Positions 47,304-58,017 of a stretch of 64,000 bases of DNA are shown here, piece after piece. Within the stretch, counting starts at the first letter, position 1; every line of letters begins with the position of its first letter. Below the pieces are notes generated by a model that was given only the letters and a program-made list of their open reading frames with translations, searched no databases and was not told where the DNA came from. The position numbers and the translations under genes are program-made. This DNA comes from Henckelia pumila (Eukaryota > Streptophyta > Magnoliopsida > Lamiales > Gesneriaceae): the NCBI RefSeq assembly GCF_033568475.1, contig NC_133120.1, forward strand, positions 80,700,151 through 80,764,150, read 5' to 3'.

Positions 47304-48163
47304 TTTACTTGGGTAAGTCATGCATGTTAATTCTGTAAACTCTATTATTTGCCGCCATTCAAGAGATATTGTTGCTCAAACTGATAACTGTGTCTCATAT
47401 AAATCTTCCATTTTCTTTAAGTTTTTGTTTGATCTGAACTTCGTATAATTTTCTGTGTATATATGTAGGAGGTTATGATAAGGAAGAAAAGGTTGCTCGA
47501 GCTTATGATTTAGCAGCTTTGAAATACTGGGGAACAACTACCACTACAAATTTTCCTGTCAGTGCTTTGAGTACCCATTAAATATTTCATGTGTTTGGAC
47601 TAAATATGTTCCAATATTCAAATATTTGTAATTTTAAAAACTTGTAATTTCTGATTACCTCCAAAACATTGATTCAGATTAGAAACTATGAGAAATAAGT
47701 GGAGGAAATGAAGCACATGACTAGGCAGGAATACGTAGCATCATTAAGAAGGTAATCTGAAGCTTTGATAACATAAATAATAAGAATCAATGTGAAAATC
47801 ATAATGGTACAGTACTTGTCTATATCTATTTGAGCTGATCATTTGACAATTGCAATATTTTTAATCCAGCAAAAGTAGCGGTTTCTCTCGCGGCGCGTCC
47901 ATTTATCGGGGAGTTACAAGGTACATCAACCTATTTGTATTAATATATCTCATGTATGCCTGTTATATGGGGAATGAGCAACATGGATCGTGAATTAATA
48001 TATAGTTTCCAGCATATTGATATACATGTATCTGTCATTACATTTTTCACAAATTAAATTACATTAAGATTGTGTACTTTAACAGACATCATCAGCATGG
48101 AAGATGGCAAGCAAGGATAGGAAGAGTTGCTGGGAATAAGGACCTTTAATTGGGAACTTTCAG
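47304..48163 (+). pseudogene. captured fragment of an AINTEGUMENTA-like (AP2) gene
   Basis: Five consecutive exons with introns kept. The 9-nt mini-exon TTTACTTGG (47304-47312) sits between CAG and GTAAGT. Then 47469-47557 ([20 protein letters not shown]), 47678-47751 (EEMKHMTRQEYVASLRR), 47870-47920 (KSSGFSRGASIYRGVT) and 48086-48163 ([20 protein letters not shown]). This covers the end of AP2 repeat 1, the linker and the start of repeat 2. The mini-exon encoding the YL of VYLG is diagnostic of ANT/AIL/WRI1-type genes. Two in-frame TAA codons lie at 47696-47698 (normally Glu after NYEK) and in KDL-stop-LGTF at about 48150. The last donor has lost one G. Confidence 0.9.
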
Positions 48164-48938
48164 TAAGCTTCTTGCATGAAGTTATTGGGCTATATTTTGT
48201 TTATTTTCTGGAAGATGTGCAGATTCACATTATCAATTGAATATTTTTTTCCTATTCCTCTTGCAACAATAATATTTGTTTACTATAGCTAAATTTTTTT
48301 TATTGAGTGAAACTATTCAATTGAATTACTACAATTGATTAAAAAATGTATTTTTTTTTATTTAAATTGCCACTAGTAGCAGCATTATTAAATGAAAGCA
48401 GCAAACATGGTTTTACAGGGTGAAGTGATTTGAAGATGAAATAGCTTGAGTTTTGAGCTTCTTACTCAACATTGGCCTATAGGTTTTCTTTTTAGTTTTT
48501 AGTCTTGCATTCCAACATTTCCTAATCTTCTAAAATTTAAACGTACATGTATAGAGTCAATAGAAAAGTTATTGCGCTAGGAAATGGTTTGGTGTCTTTG
48601 ATTCACTGTTAACATGAGTCCTTTAATAGGTTACATCCATCATGATTATCTCGCTAAACTATATTGTGAATGTGTCATTGTTCAGACTTTTCAGAACTGG
48701 AACGTTGTGTTTGTCCATTCCATTTCTGACCACACTCTTAATTTCTTTGTTTCCTTGTCGCACTATCTTGACTGGACTTTACTCAGTTCTCTGTATGTTA
48801 TGTGGTTATGATAAAGTTTACAAGCCTTTTAACTGAATGGTCATGCATTTCAGTTGAGGAATCTTTTGTGCGCAACCTCAAAACATGATGTGTATCTTAT
48901 CAAAACTATTCTGTGATGCGCTGGTCTTCTTTTCTTAG

Positions 48939-49198
48939 GATAGGTAAAGAGGTCCTAATTGCCGCTAAACCTATCGTGATATCCTTGGTGAGTTCCCTTG
49001 TTCAAGCTATTTTGTAGTATATGACAGGAATTTAATGAGTGTTGAATGTATTAGCCTGTATTAGGAGTGTTGAATGTATTAGCCTGTCTGCAGAAACATC
49101 TTGATGATCAACCTGTGACAAGGGTTCAGATAAGCACCATGACTGTTAAGGACAATCTAATGGTGATTGGTGGTTTTCAAGGAGATCTCATCTACAAG
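48939..49198 (+). pseudogene. captured fragment of a WD-repeat protein gene
   Basis: Two exons with GT-AG borders: 48939-48987 (GKEVLIAAKPIVISL) and 49094-49198 (RVQISTMTVKDNLMVIGGFQ then GDLIYK). The ISTMTVKDNLMVxGGFQGEL phrase is characteristic, as I recall it, of a conserved plant WD40-type protein annotated as an uncharacterised WD repeat-containing protein. Both exons are open. The frame enters in phase 1 and leaves in phase 0. Confidence 0.75.
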
Positions 49199-49288
49199 GT
49201 ACACTACAAGAAATATGGTAATAGACTACACTAGTCTTGGCTGTTTGAGGTGTTCATCCTTTAACATTGATTTTTACTTTTTTACTAG

Positions 49289-49765
49289 AACCAAAATGCA
49301 GATGAAGCTATCCTCAAACATCTGGACTTACTAAGGTCAGTTCTTATTTGATTTTTTTAAATCTTCTATTCATACTTTCTTTGTACTTTTGGTATATCAT
49401 AGACGTACATAATTTCTATGAACACATGTTTTTGGGGTTCCTTGTATTGTATTGTATCGTATCATTCTTTCATATATGAATGATCTGTAGAATATCGAAA
49501 TTTATTTCCTTAACCGCATTGTTTTCCTGACTATATACATGTAAATTTTCAGTGTTTCCAAGTTTCCCAATTTACAAAAATGGACTAAACGAGCTGAGAA
49601 TTTTGACAATTACCTAAAAAACTCTGTTAGTAACAAACATTTGATACCTGCTTTTGACTGATTTATTTTTGTACATTGGCTGATGAATGTCTGATTCTGC
49701 AGGTTCAAATTGCAATGGTGGGGAAGTATGTTGGGATGGCAGATTCATATCTATCTGTTGTTAAG
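49289..49765 (+). pseudogene. captured fragment of a CTP synthase gene
   Basis: Three exons: 49289-49335 (NQNADEAILKHLDLL), 49553-49625 (FPNLQKWTKRAENFDNYLKN) and 49703-49765 (VQIAMVGKYVGMADSYLSVV). They correspond to the end of the synthase domain, the linker and the start of the glutaminase half of CTP synthase, where relatives read W-x-x-RAE and VRIAMVGKYxGLxDSYLSV. All borders are GT-AG and the phase is continuous. No stop is present in these exons. Confidence 0.9.
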
Positions 49766-50157
49766 GTGTGATAATATATATTTTTGTAGTATCTATATTC
49801 AGCTGATGTCTAATATGTCGACACGCCAGTGGATCACATGACAATTTGGAGGAATTTTATTTTTGCTTATATTTTATGCAATGGTAAAAGATATGTATCG
49901 CTTCAAAAAAAAATATGTATCAACTTTATGTTTTCAAGTGTTTAGCTTTGTTTTAGATCCAACAGTTTTTAGTATACTCCATGAATAATGAATAATCGGA
50001 TGGTTTCTTAGATGAGAACCAAATCTCTAGCACATCATACTGAGATTTAAATATTCCAAGATCGGTGATATGCGCCTTTATAGCTGTTAACAATTAACTT
50101 TAATTGTAATTCCTTTGGTATTTAATGACTTGATCTAATAATTTCATTCATGATCAG

Positions 50158-50240
50158 ATTTTGGAAGCTCTCACCATAGCAGGATGTAAAGAACGTTTCT
50201 CCTTGGAAAGGTTGGAAACACTCGGAGATGCAGTTTTAAA
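50158..50240 (+). pseudogene. captured exon of a Dicer-like RNase III gene
   Basis: One exon reading [20 protein letters not shown] then TLGDAVLK, followed by a GTATGC donor. This is the RNase III signature region (LExLExLGDxxLKYA), with the Glu and Asp of the catalytic motif intact in the fragment. The flavour is Dicer-like (DCL) rather than bacterial-type RNase III. The member (DCL2, 3 or 4) cannot be decided from 27 residues. The exon starts in phase 0 and ends in phase 2. Confidence 0.8.
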
Positions 50241-51588
50241 GTATGCCATTTTTTATTTTTGGGTGTGATTTGAAAATACTGTCTAATGTGATTTAAGCTA
50301 TCTTTAATTTAGTGTCTATTTTTCATCCTAGTGTTAGTTGAGTGATTAGATCTTTGCAGGTTATTAAGGAGTTAGGTGTGATCAAATGAAAAAATGAAAA
50401 ATTTTTGTTATGATTTAAAAAAATGCAAGATTCATCGCTAAGATTCTGTTGAAGCTTGTAGTTTGATTTGAATTGTATTTTTTGTGTGTTTTTTTAATAT
50501 GTCGTATGATTTCATCACATGTAATTGGATGAAAGTGCACTTGTATGAAAACTAGTTTGTGTTTTATGGGATTAAATGTCTTATGAATCTTGTCAGTACC
50601 TATCATAGTGATTAGATCAAGTGAAAGAATGAAATCAAGAAAAAATAATTTTTGATTAAAGTCTGTCATTGTTATTAATTATTTTTTCAGGAACTGAATA
50701 TGGGCTTTGCATTATGGATTGCTTTTGGAGGTGATGGCTGGCTTTACGAGTGGGTGGGCGAAGTGCAGGGCCGACCTGAATGTGTTTGAGTTTTGCGTGT
50801 TAAGTTTAGAATATGATTTGCATCCATTTACTTGTACAATTCTATTATTTGTTCACGCCTCTAGTCCCTAGTTTCTGAAAAAAAAAATTTGTATTTTTTG
50901 TAGTGTGCATTGCATTAGAATTTAATTTCGAGTGATTTGTAATACTAAAAAATTGTATATTAAATTTTATTTTTGAAATTTTAAATTTTGGTTTATTTAT
51001 AATATTGAAAATTTTATATTATTTTTAAATTTTTTTTTTGTTTTTTAGAATGTCTTTTACTTCGTCAATTAGTAAAATTGCCGAAGTATAAGCATATCTT
51101 TTGCTTCGAAAATTTCATTAAAAATCGAAGTAAAAGAATACATTTTACTTCGGCAATTTCTTTAATAGACGAAGTATAAGCATATGTTTTACTTCGTAAC
51201 TTATGAAATGAGCGAAGTAAAATATATGTTTTTACTTCGGCACCTGTCCAATTCTGCTTTCAAAAAATGACCAAAAACTTCGGTAATTTAAGGTATAAGA
51301 CTTCGGCGATTCAGCGAAGTAAAAAGGTATCCTATTACTTCACGTGACACTACTTCGGTAATTAAGTGCCTACGACTTCGGTTATTAACCGAAGTCTTAA
51401 GCGATTTTTCTACTAGTGATAATATGTTTTACTAGTGGGCTAAACAAATTAAAAGAATAAAGGAAAATTTTTTATGTAAGGCTAAGCCCAATAATAAAAA
51501 CAAAATCTCATATACTATTAACTAAAAAAAAATAGACTGGGCTGGAGCCCACCCCAACCTTTGGGGTGGCTCTGTCCCTAGTTTTGAC

Positions 51589-52316
51589 GTGTGTCATATA
51601 ATAGAATATATAGATTGGGCATGAGAAGATGTCACGAAGGATTGGTGGCATCAAAAATGTTCTTTAGCTCTCTGGTATTTTCCTGAGGCAAGGAAATGTT
51701 CCAGAGAAATTGAGAAAAGATATGAAGGTTCTAGATTCGTGCGGAAGAACCTTGAATATTGTGGATAATGCGTGAAGATTTTAGGTACATGTGGAAGGGC
51801 CTAGAATATTGAAGATATAACGTGAGAAGATCTAGAATATTGATGTGAAAAAAGTTGGGTCTAGAAGCTTTCAGGGTGATCAAAAAATATATAGAGACTT
51901 GTAATTGTAGGAAGGTTTGGATTATTCTATAATACGCTTGTAAATATGTAATATTTAGAATGCTCTATGGATCCAAAAACATGTAAAGACTTGTAAGAAG
52001 GTTTGGATTATTCTAAAATAGTACTCTTGTAAATATGTAATATTTAATTAGAATGCTCTATGGTATAGAGTAGAGTGAAATACACTAAATGATCGAGAAC
52101 TTGTATATATAGAGGTGTAAGATCTCATTTGTAAATCAACCAATTAAAGAATCAAATTAAGTGTACATATTCTCCAAGTTAGTTTTACTAGTTCATACAC
52201 TTAACTACCAAGATCATCTTCTAAGACTACTTTGTTAGTACTCGCAAGAATGGAGTTGTGGGACAAAGACCACATGTGAGCTTAGAAAGACTAAGTTCGT
52301 GACAAGACGGTGATAA
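51589..52316. other. unclassified insert within the array
   Basis: The first 70 bp resemble array flank sequence (TAATAGAATATATAG; GGATTGGTGGCATC). From about 51658 to 52310 the sequence is unrelated. It has internal near-repeats (GGTTTGGATTATTCTA, CTTGTAAATATGTAATATTTA) and a TATATATAGAGGTGTAAGA box. It begins TGTTCTTTAG, which could be an LTR start, but no matching end or target duplication was found. Confidence 0.35.
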
Positions 52317-52652
52317 GATAATGAATGATACGGTGACCAAACAATGATTCCTTTGTGTGTCTGATTCACGCCCTACAATCAGCGTGATCCACTCATCTAT
52401 TACTAATGTTTAATTAATTAATTTTTTTCTAATACTATATATTTTTAATCGTATGGGTCAATAATATTAAAAAATATTAATTCAATTATTCAAGTATATA
52501 TTATAAAATACATCAAACGGATCCAATGATAATGAAAAATAAAAATAGTGCGTGTATATGGATGACCGAAAAAATTAAAGAAAAATAAATCGTCGTTAAA
52601 ATTAATGATCAAATCTTTTGCAGAGATTTAGATTTCGAACACAAATTGAATG

Positions 52653-54101
52653 TGTGAAACCCGAGACTTTGGCCCCAAGTTTATTCCATAAGGAATAAAA
52701 CTCCCAAGCATGGAAACCAAAATCTTTTCTTTTTGTGATAACGAGGTAATGGCTGATATTTTGGACAAGAATCAATATAATTTCAAAAATTAAATCAAAG
52801 AATGAAGATGTAAGATTTTTCTTCCCCAAAGCTTCGAAATCAAGGCAGATCTCCTTTTTTATTCGGACGATTTGTAGTCTCCTATTTAAGTGCAAAGGAG
52901 TAAGCCTTGTTGAAAATCACGCTTTAATCTTCACTATTTCCTCTCCATATTTTTGTAGCAAGAAATCGTTCCACTACTCTCTCTCTTTTCTTTGAATTTC
53001 GAGACTTAGTGTCGCAAGTGTGCCAGAATAATTTTGGAAATCGTAAGTAGAATTAGAAAAGAAAGGTGCACAAGTTGTGTCAGAGAGTTTCTGAAATCAA
53101 TTAAAAAATTTGGGTCAAAGGGAATTGGTCAATTTTTCTCCATATGCACGTGGAAGTAGCCTAGGCAATTGGAAGAATAGTGCTCAAGGAACTCAAGTCT
53201 GAATTTTCGAGTATTTATTTTGAATTCTCGATCCAAAGCTTCACCAATTCAACTATTTAATTCTCACACGAAGATATACTGTAAGTGGACTTTTATATGT
53301 ATATTTCTTGTTGTGATTTTAAAAATATTTATTAATGAGTCATGGTATTTTGGTTTTTGAAATTCGTTCGAGCATGTGTCTTTTATTCGTGTCATGTTGG
53401 TTCATGTTGTGTCATGCATGTTGTCAAGCACTGTTATGATTCGAATGGATATGGTAATGATATGACCCTATACGGTGGGATTGTAACCGTTGTATGACCT
53501 CACTCCATAGAGAATTAACATATTGGACGTGGCCTCGCTCCTTAGAGGATTAACATATAGGAGACAGTAAATCATGGAAAGAAGATGAATTTCAGTGCTT
53601 ATGTTCATGCGTTGAAAGCTTATGTATCATGATGATGTTATGGCCGATGGCCCAAGTATTGAGTTATATTTATGTTTATGTTCACGATGTGTTGCGTTCC
53701 TATGATTATGCATATATTTGTTACATGTCTCGAACGGCCCCCACTTGCTGAGTGTTTTTCAAAACACCCACCTCTTACTTTTCCCTCCCAGATGATGAAG
53801 ATGATGATGTAGAAGTTCGTGAACAAGATATGTTTTGGGGATGGTGATAGATGATCAATAAGACTAAATTTCGTTATTTTTATTATTGGGATTTTCGCAT
53901 TAATATTTTGTTATTAAGTTTTTAGACGCTTCCGCAGTTGTTTTGTTATTTTGGATTTATCGAGTTATAAAGACGATGTTTTGGAATTTATTTATGATAA
54001 TAGACTGGTTTGGTTTATACTATATTACGAGGCTGGTTGTTTTATAATTTGTGTGAATTTGAAACAATGCCGGTGACACGTCTAGGTCTCGGGGCGTGAC
54101 A
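52653..54101 (+). mobile_element. solo LTR, 1,449 bp, probable Ty3/gypsy chromovirus (Tekay-like)
   Basis: TGTGAAACCCGAGAC start and GGTCTCGGGGCGTGACA end, flanked by GAATG on both sides (52648-52652 and 54102-54106). The interior has CCCCCACTTGCTGAGTG and CACTCCATAGAGAATTAAC phrases like Tekay/Del LTRs. No internal region is present. It splits one ACR3-array unit, whose two halves rejoin cleanly when it is removed. Confidence 0.85.
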
Positions 54102-55748
54102 GAATGATTCGGCAACTAAACCATGTCATTAACGTGTCCGATCCACGCGATTTGTAGAGCGTGAGCTACGATCAAATTTCGTGTATGGTGTAAGCATATT
54201 TTCTACATGTTTTTTTCAATATTAATATTTTTGTATTTTTATGGGTCAAATATTTTTTTTTGAAAATTTCTAATATTATCAAATAATGTAATGTTATTAA
54301 AAAATTTAACTCTATTATTCTGAATTATATATTATAAAAATAGATCAATTGGATCCAATAGTCATAAAACGTGATATTTTAATTAAGAATGATGCCATTT
54401 GAAAATATCAATCTGATTTGGGATTCAATCATTCATTAGTTTTTCATTACGTGAGAAACCAAAATAGCTATCTGGGTAAACATTCGAACGAATATAATAG
54501 CTAATAAATCACATTAATTAGATAAATCATATTGGACAAATCGTATGTGGTAGACTCGCTCAAAGATAACTTGATAAGATAACTATCGAACTCCCGACTA
54601 TTTTTCAAATGATCGATAGTTCCGCCAACTTCAACACAAGTTGGGCTTCAACATTTATTCTTGATATTAAATATTATATAGGACTAGTTTGTCATAATTG
54701 ATTACATAATTATTGCTAGTTTAGCACAGTTTAGAATAAGTAATAATAATATATATAATCCTCCACCACAAAAAAATATGAACTCAATTTTATTCAAGTA
54801 TGTATTAAAAAAATAGATCAAACAGATCCAATGATAATATAAAGAAAATGGAGGTGAAAATAGTGTGTGGATGGAATGACAGTAACTGATGGTTACCATG
54901 GAATGGGAATTTAAAGAAAACATATACTTATAATTAAAATTAATGATCGATAAATCTTCAGCAGTCATTTATGTTTCGGATACAAAGTGTACCGTAATCG
55001 TACTAGGATAATGAATGATACAAAGACGAAATAATCATTTCTTTGTGTGTTCGATCCACACTCTACAATTAGTGTGATTGCTACACTTATCTTTGAATAT
55101 TTATTAAATTAATTTATTTTTCAAATAATATATAGTTGTAATCACGTGGAATCAATAATATTTTTTTTTAAAAAAATTAACTCAATTATTCAAGTATATA
55201 TTATAAAAATAGATCAGATTGACCTAATATTCAAGAAAGATGATATCGTTTATACAAAGAAAATGGGCATGAGAATAATGTGTGGATGGATGACAACGAA
55301 GCAACTCATAATCACCATAGTAGGAGAAATTAAAAAAAATGTAATTAAAATTAATGATAAATATTTAGCAGAGATTTATGTTTCGGACACAAACTATACC
55401 ATAATGAATGGTGTGGCGATCAAATAATAGTTCCTTTGTGTGTCTGGTCCACACTTTACAATGATTATGACTGTTAATTAGTAATTACCTCTTAAATCTT
55501 ACCTATGAATATCTATTTAATAGTTTATTTGTTTTTATAATATTGTATATTTTTAATCATATGAGTCTATAATCTAATATAACATTATTTATAACAGTTT
55601 CATCGTCTTCTTTGTTAATTCACCATGCATTATTTTAAATAAATAATATTATCTAAATTTCTTACGTACTCATATTTTCGATTGTTGATTACCACGTACA
55701 ACACATGTGCACTTTCTTTGTATTACAATAAACATATACTCAATCTAA

Positions 55749-55751
<3 letters not shown>

Positions 55752-55798
<47 letters not shown>

Positions 55799-55812
55799 AT
55801 ATATATATATAT
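55752..55812. repeat. (TA)n-(TG)n compound microsatellite
   Basis: TA dinucleotides, then a short TG run, then TA again, inside the last array unit. Confidence 0.9.
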
Positions 55813-56757
55813 TATTTACATATAAATAGACCACTTTCAATTGTGAATTTCCTCTTGTACCTCTTATTTTCTTCATATTGTGTTAATGAAACAGTTTCAT
55901 CATCTTCTTTGTTAATCCACCATGCATTAATTTAAATAAATAATATTATCTAAATTTCTTACTCATATTTTTATGTTTGTTTACCCACGTGCAACGCTGT
56001 GCACTTTTCTAGTATTAGTATAAACATATAACTCAATTATTCAAGTATATATTATAAAAATAGATCAAATGGATCCAATAATAATGAAAGATGATATTTT
56101 AATTAATAAATAAGAATGATGCGAATAGAAATTAATATTAATCTAACAAAATGATAAAGGGATTCAATCATTTTCATTAATGACTTGTGAATTTTTAACC
56201 GCCATAATTTGATGTGCATTAAGTAAATCTTGAGGGGTAATATATGGGAAAATTAGGAAAATAAACCTTATCAAACAATTTTTTTTTAAATGACATCCCG
56301 ATGTGTTTTTGAGATACATTGGATGATGTCATTTAAAAAAAATGGTTGACCGATGTTAATTAAATAAAAAAAATAGCCCGAAATAGATCTAATCAAACAT
56401 TTGTTTTTTTAATGACCTCTCCCAAGTGTATTGAAATACATCTGAGTAGGTTTTTTTAAAAAAAAAAAAGTTGAATGAGGTTTGATAAAAGATTTATATA
56501 TAAAAAAACTCATGTTAATATAGTAGGCTGAAACTACATTAACTAGGCAAGTAATAACAAGTTCAAGCTTGATAAGGGGAATTTCGAACTCCTGATAATT
56601 AGTAAATATTTACTTCCGACCACTCGAAAACATATATATTGGAGGCTTCAATCATTTATTCTTGATAGCTGACTAAGAAAATCAAGCGAACTATATTCGC
56701 TATTTAAATAATTACTAGTTTGGCACATATTTGAATAATTAATAATAGAGTTAAAAT

Positions 56758-57722
56758 TAATTTGGTACGTGAAGTATTAGTTAAATAGAAAATTGATACA
56801 CAAATTTTTATTAATGGTCTAATTGATATATATCCATCGGATTTCGATCAATTTCTGGTGAAATTTAAATAAAACATCTAAGTTATCCTTTATAAAAAAA
56901 AATACAAATTTATTATTTATTTTTTAATTAGATATGTTTTTATATTAAAAGTAAAAGATGATTTGGTTAAAATTTTTATTTGTATATAATATTTATTATA
57001 TTAGATAGATTAAATAAATTATACCTTTTATTAGATAGATTAAATTAAGTATTAACACATATTGTATCGAAATAATCGTAAGTAAATAAATTGACAATAT
57101 AGAATATATAATTATATATATATATAGATATATATTATATAGCTAAATTTTTATTTATGAATACGCATTTTCTAATTAATTGTTTGGAAAAAATATTAAG
57201 TAAATAGTGATTGTGATTTAAAATATATATATATTTTAGTTGGTATAAATTAATTGAATATATTATTCAATAAAATATTAAGTTATGCTAAAAATAAATT
57301 TAAATAGATTTATCACATCATACATATGATGTTTATTCAAAAACAATAATTTTAAAGGAGAACATGAGTAATAATAAGATTTGAAAATTAATCACTTTAC
57401 ATATAATTGAAACTTTGAACGACATGAATCAAAATTTCACGTTTAATATAAAGGTATCAAAACATTTCCAAAAACTTGAAACTCTAACATCATGCTCAAT
57501 TTTGATGAGATCATTTATGTCCATCCTCTGTCAAATAAGATTTTGAAATAAATATAATATTATTACATTATTTGTTATTTATCAAAAAATATTATACTCT
57601 TTTATTCATCAAATTTTGGTCAAAATCCGACTTACAGGTACCAATATATTAGACCATTAATAAAATTCCATGTATCAATTCAACATTTAACAAATAGTTT
57701 ATGTATCAAATTAATTTTTTCA
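56758..57722. mobile_element. MULE-like foldback element, about 965 bp
   Basis: The left arm (AATTAATTTGGTACGTGAAG, ATTGATACACAAATTTTTAT, TAATGGTCTAATTGATATAT) is matched in reverse by the right arm near 57590-57722. Flanks ATTAATAATA and ATCAATAATA form a probable 9-10-bp duplication of array sequence. The interior is AT-rich and non-coding. Confidence 0.7.
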
Positions 57723-57763
57723 TCAATAATATATATAAACCTTTCGATCAAAAAATAATAATA

Positions 57764-58017
57764 ACTAGCAATTTAGGCACACCCGATGCGTGTGCGACGT
57801 AGTACATGAATATTTATGTATATGCATGAGAGCAGCCCTATTCACATAATTCGGAATGAAAAAAAGTTAATTGAAAAAAGGAAAAAAATGTAATTTGAAA
57901 ATGACAGAAAAAAGTGGGTGAGTAGAGGGGCATTTTGGGGTAGGAAATCCTGGCCAAAACACCATTCTATTTTTATGTAGTGCTTAAACTTAATAAATAG
58001 TAAATGATATATACAGA
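57764..58017 (-). mobile_element. Helitron-like non-autonomous element, about 250 bp
   Basis: Read on the minus strand it starts TCTGTATATATC directly after a host A, and ends with a perfect 6-bp-stem hairpin (GCACAC...GTGTGC, plus coordinates 57777-57795), then eight bases, then CTAG before T. These are the structural rules for Helitrons. At its right edge (58018) homology to the 39000-39440 segment resumes at once, which supports this border. Confidence 0.65.

Larger units (their letters stand above)
45586..51418 (+). mobile_element. non-autonomous CACTA transposon (5,833 bp) carrying four host gene fragments
   Basis: Ends CACTAGTAGAA / TTCTACTAGTG are inverted and flanked by the 3-bp duplication ATA (45583-45585 and 51419-51421), the hallmark of CACTA (En/Spm). 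Both subterminal zones are packed with ACTTCG/CGAAGT motifs in both orientations (more than a dozen at 51055-51415), the expected transposase-binding array. No transposase gene is present. The interior carries exon-intron pieces of an AIL-type AP2 gene, a WD-repeat gene, CTP synthase and a Dicer-like gene, all on the plus strand. Mobilisation would need an autonomous relative elsewhere. Confidence 0.93.
45438..51580. mobile_element. hAT MITE (about 307 bp) split by the CACTA element
   Basis: Left end CAGGGACGTAGCCA (45438) and right end TGGCTCTGTCCCTA (ending 51580) are inverted copies, flanked by GTTTTAAC (45430-45437) and GTTTTGAC (51581-51588), an 8-bp duplication with one change. Only 45438-45585 and 51422-51580 belong to it; the CACTA element occupies the rest. 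Confidence 0.75.
38268..56095. repeat. interrupted array of about nine ACR3-upstream repeat units
   Basis: A unit of roughly 400 bp recurs in one direction. It runs from the promoter-like AATGGAGGTGAGAATAGTG through AATTAAAGAAAA, TTTAGCAGAGATTTA, a CCTTTGTGTGTCCGATCCAC block, to CTCAATTATTCAAGTATATA and GATCAAATGGATCCAAT. Units end near 38490, 40545, 41942, 45335, 52530, 54370, 54835, 55230 and 56095. Large gaps between them are explained by the insertions listed separately. Copies differ at many sites, so amplification is not recent. Some units also carry a longer flank (38570-38820, 54480-54765, 56520-56757). Confidence 0.85.

Noticed and set aside
51658-52310. Fourth solo LTR in the array
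   Set aside because: It starts with TG and has an LTR-like TATA box, but I could not find a CA end with a matching 5-bp duplication, so it stays unclassified.
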